A DNA stretch of 64,000 nt, from the NCBI GenBank assembly GCA_023014485.1, contig JAJOZX010001569.1, positions 573,001 to 637,000 on the forward strand, given 5' to 3'. The notes below the pieces were generated by a model. That model was not told the DNA's origin and did not search any database. It saw only the letters and a list, made by a program, of their open reading frames with translations. The stretch is from Bathynomus jamesi (lineage: Eukaryota; Arthropoda; Malacostraca; Isopoda; Cirolanidae). The translations under genes and the position numbers were made by a program. Positions 63,525 to 64,000 of the stretch are shown here, one piece after another (within the stretch, counting starts at the first letter, position 1; each line of letters starts with the position of its first letter).

Positions 63525-63920
63525 AGCCTTACCCCTAAACGCAAACTCTTAAGGTCAAAGTGGGAAGCAAGAGTTCAGATGGTTTGGATTTATTAGAATT
63601 AGACAAATTGGTTGAGAGTACACTAGAATGGACGATCAATTGCAGTCATCCCCCAGTCAGGAGTTATTTTTGTCAGAATTAGAACACAAAGCTGAAATAT
63701 GAGTGTGTGCATTACAGAAAAGACACACACAAGTCAGTCTGTATTCAATGGCTAGACACTTATTATTGGAATGCTTGGAACTTGAACAGTTTGAACATAA
63801 TTTTAAAGTGAGACAACGAGATCTACACTTCTCTACACTATTGAAACTCGAGCATTTTAACATGGAATGCTCTCCCGTACAAAGTTTACAGAACTTTGTA
63901 ATTTTGGGCTTAGCACTCAT
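63525..63920 (-). pseudogene. BEL/Pao gag, zinc-knuckle region
   Basis: The minus strand frame (63920-63657) reads ITKFCKLCTGEHSMLKCSSF, SRCLTLKLCSNCSSSKHSNN, KCLAIEYRLTCVCLFCNAHT and HISALCSNS. Repeated C-x2-C-x4-H-x4-C type knuckles with this spacing are found at the C-terminal end of BEL/Pao gag proteins. It lies upstream (on the minus strand) of the protease, as expected. A stop follows at 63657, and the short stretch to 63525 is non-open linker. Confidence 0.8.
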
Positions 63921-64000
63921 TTGATTTTGATTATCTGCTTTAGGTTTAGATGAACTCGACAGACTTGAGCTTCAGTTTTAAAATTCTGTAAAGTTGGAGC
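63921..64000 (-). other. Continuation of BEL/Pao gag beyond the window
   Basis: The minus-strand frame approaching the right edge is consistent with more gag upstream of the zinc knuckles, but too little is present to identify motifs. The 5' LTR would lie outside. Confidence 0.45.

Larger units (their letters stand above)
27300..64000 (-). mobile_element. BEL/Pao LTR retrotransposon, heavily split, runs off the window
   Basis: On the minus strand, in the correct order from the right edge: gag zinc knuckles (63920-63657), protease (55877-55200), RT N-terminus (54980-54405), RT C-terminus and RNase H (45775-44762), integrase zinc/first Asp (44334-43488), integrase middle (39619-39332) and integrase C-terminus (27777-27340). 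Each gap is an identifiable later insertion. The reading frame across the 27778-39327 insertion joins NSRPLT to MSSEKDFIPLTPNSF, as expected for Pao integrase. A compact 6-7 kb element is thus spread over more than 36 kb. Confidence 0.85.

Noticed and set aside
1..64000. CRISPR arrays, tRNA or rRNA genes, operons and bacterial promoters
   Set aside because: None seen. The introns, the eukaryotic transposon families and the absence of clustered genes show this is not prokaryotic sequence.

Overview
This is an AT-rich, intron-bearing eukaryotic sequence with no recognisable host gene. Every protein-like stretch I can place belongs to a transposable element. The mix is hAT, mariner/Tc1, pogo/Tigger, CMC-like, BEL/Pao, a CR1/L2-type non-LTR element, plus several DDE-like families common in arthropod assemblies. 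Short TTAGG/AACCT runs are also present. Together these suggest an invertebrate, most likely an arthropod, but nothing here fixes the species.

The window is a set of nested insertions, and many junctions are exact. Block 1 (about 598-15900) is a plus-strand non-LTR element split by a hAT element (1033-9814, TSD CTTATCTG) and a pogo/Tigger-like element (10265-14577). The hAT contains two mariner remnants, copy A of a CATG-ended transposon, and a Tigger that itself carries a hAT MITE. The Tigger-like element contains an antisense non-LTR remnant and a mariner that carries its own MITE. Block 2 (about 15900-17880) is a broken LINE ORF1/endonuclease region with two small piggyBac-like MITEs.

Block 3 (17989-25977) is a Tigger-like element containing a CMC-like gene and a second Tigger-like element. 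The latter holds a 4.3-kb element with long terminal inverted repeats and a 4-bp TSD. Block 4 (about 27300 to the window edge) is one minus-strand BEL/Pao retrotransposon. Its gag, protease, RT, RNase H and integrase segments are still in order but scattered over about 37 kb by later insertions. These include a second 4-bp-TSD element (with two hATs and a third relative inside), three elements of an uncharacterised family with TAG-starting ends, a non-LTR element, another hAT, a CMC-like element and CATG copies B and C.

The genes do not form a pathway. The useful content is the layering, which gives a relative chronology, and four little-characterised transposase families for which copies, ends and target duplications can be read directly. 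All copies are broken by indels or stops. The CMC-like gene at 61621-56632 and the 4-bp-TSD gene at 24456-21883 are the least damaged.
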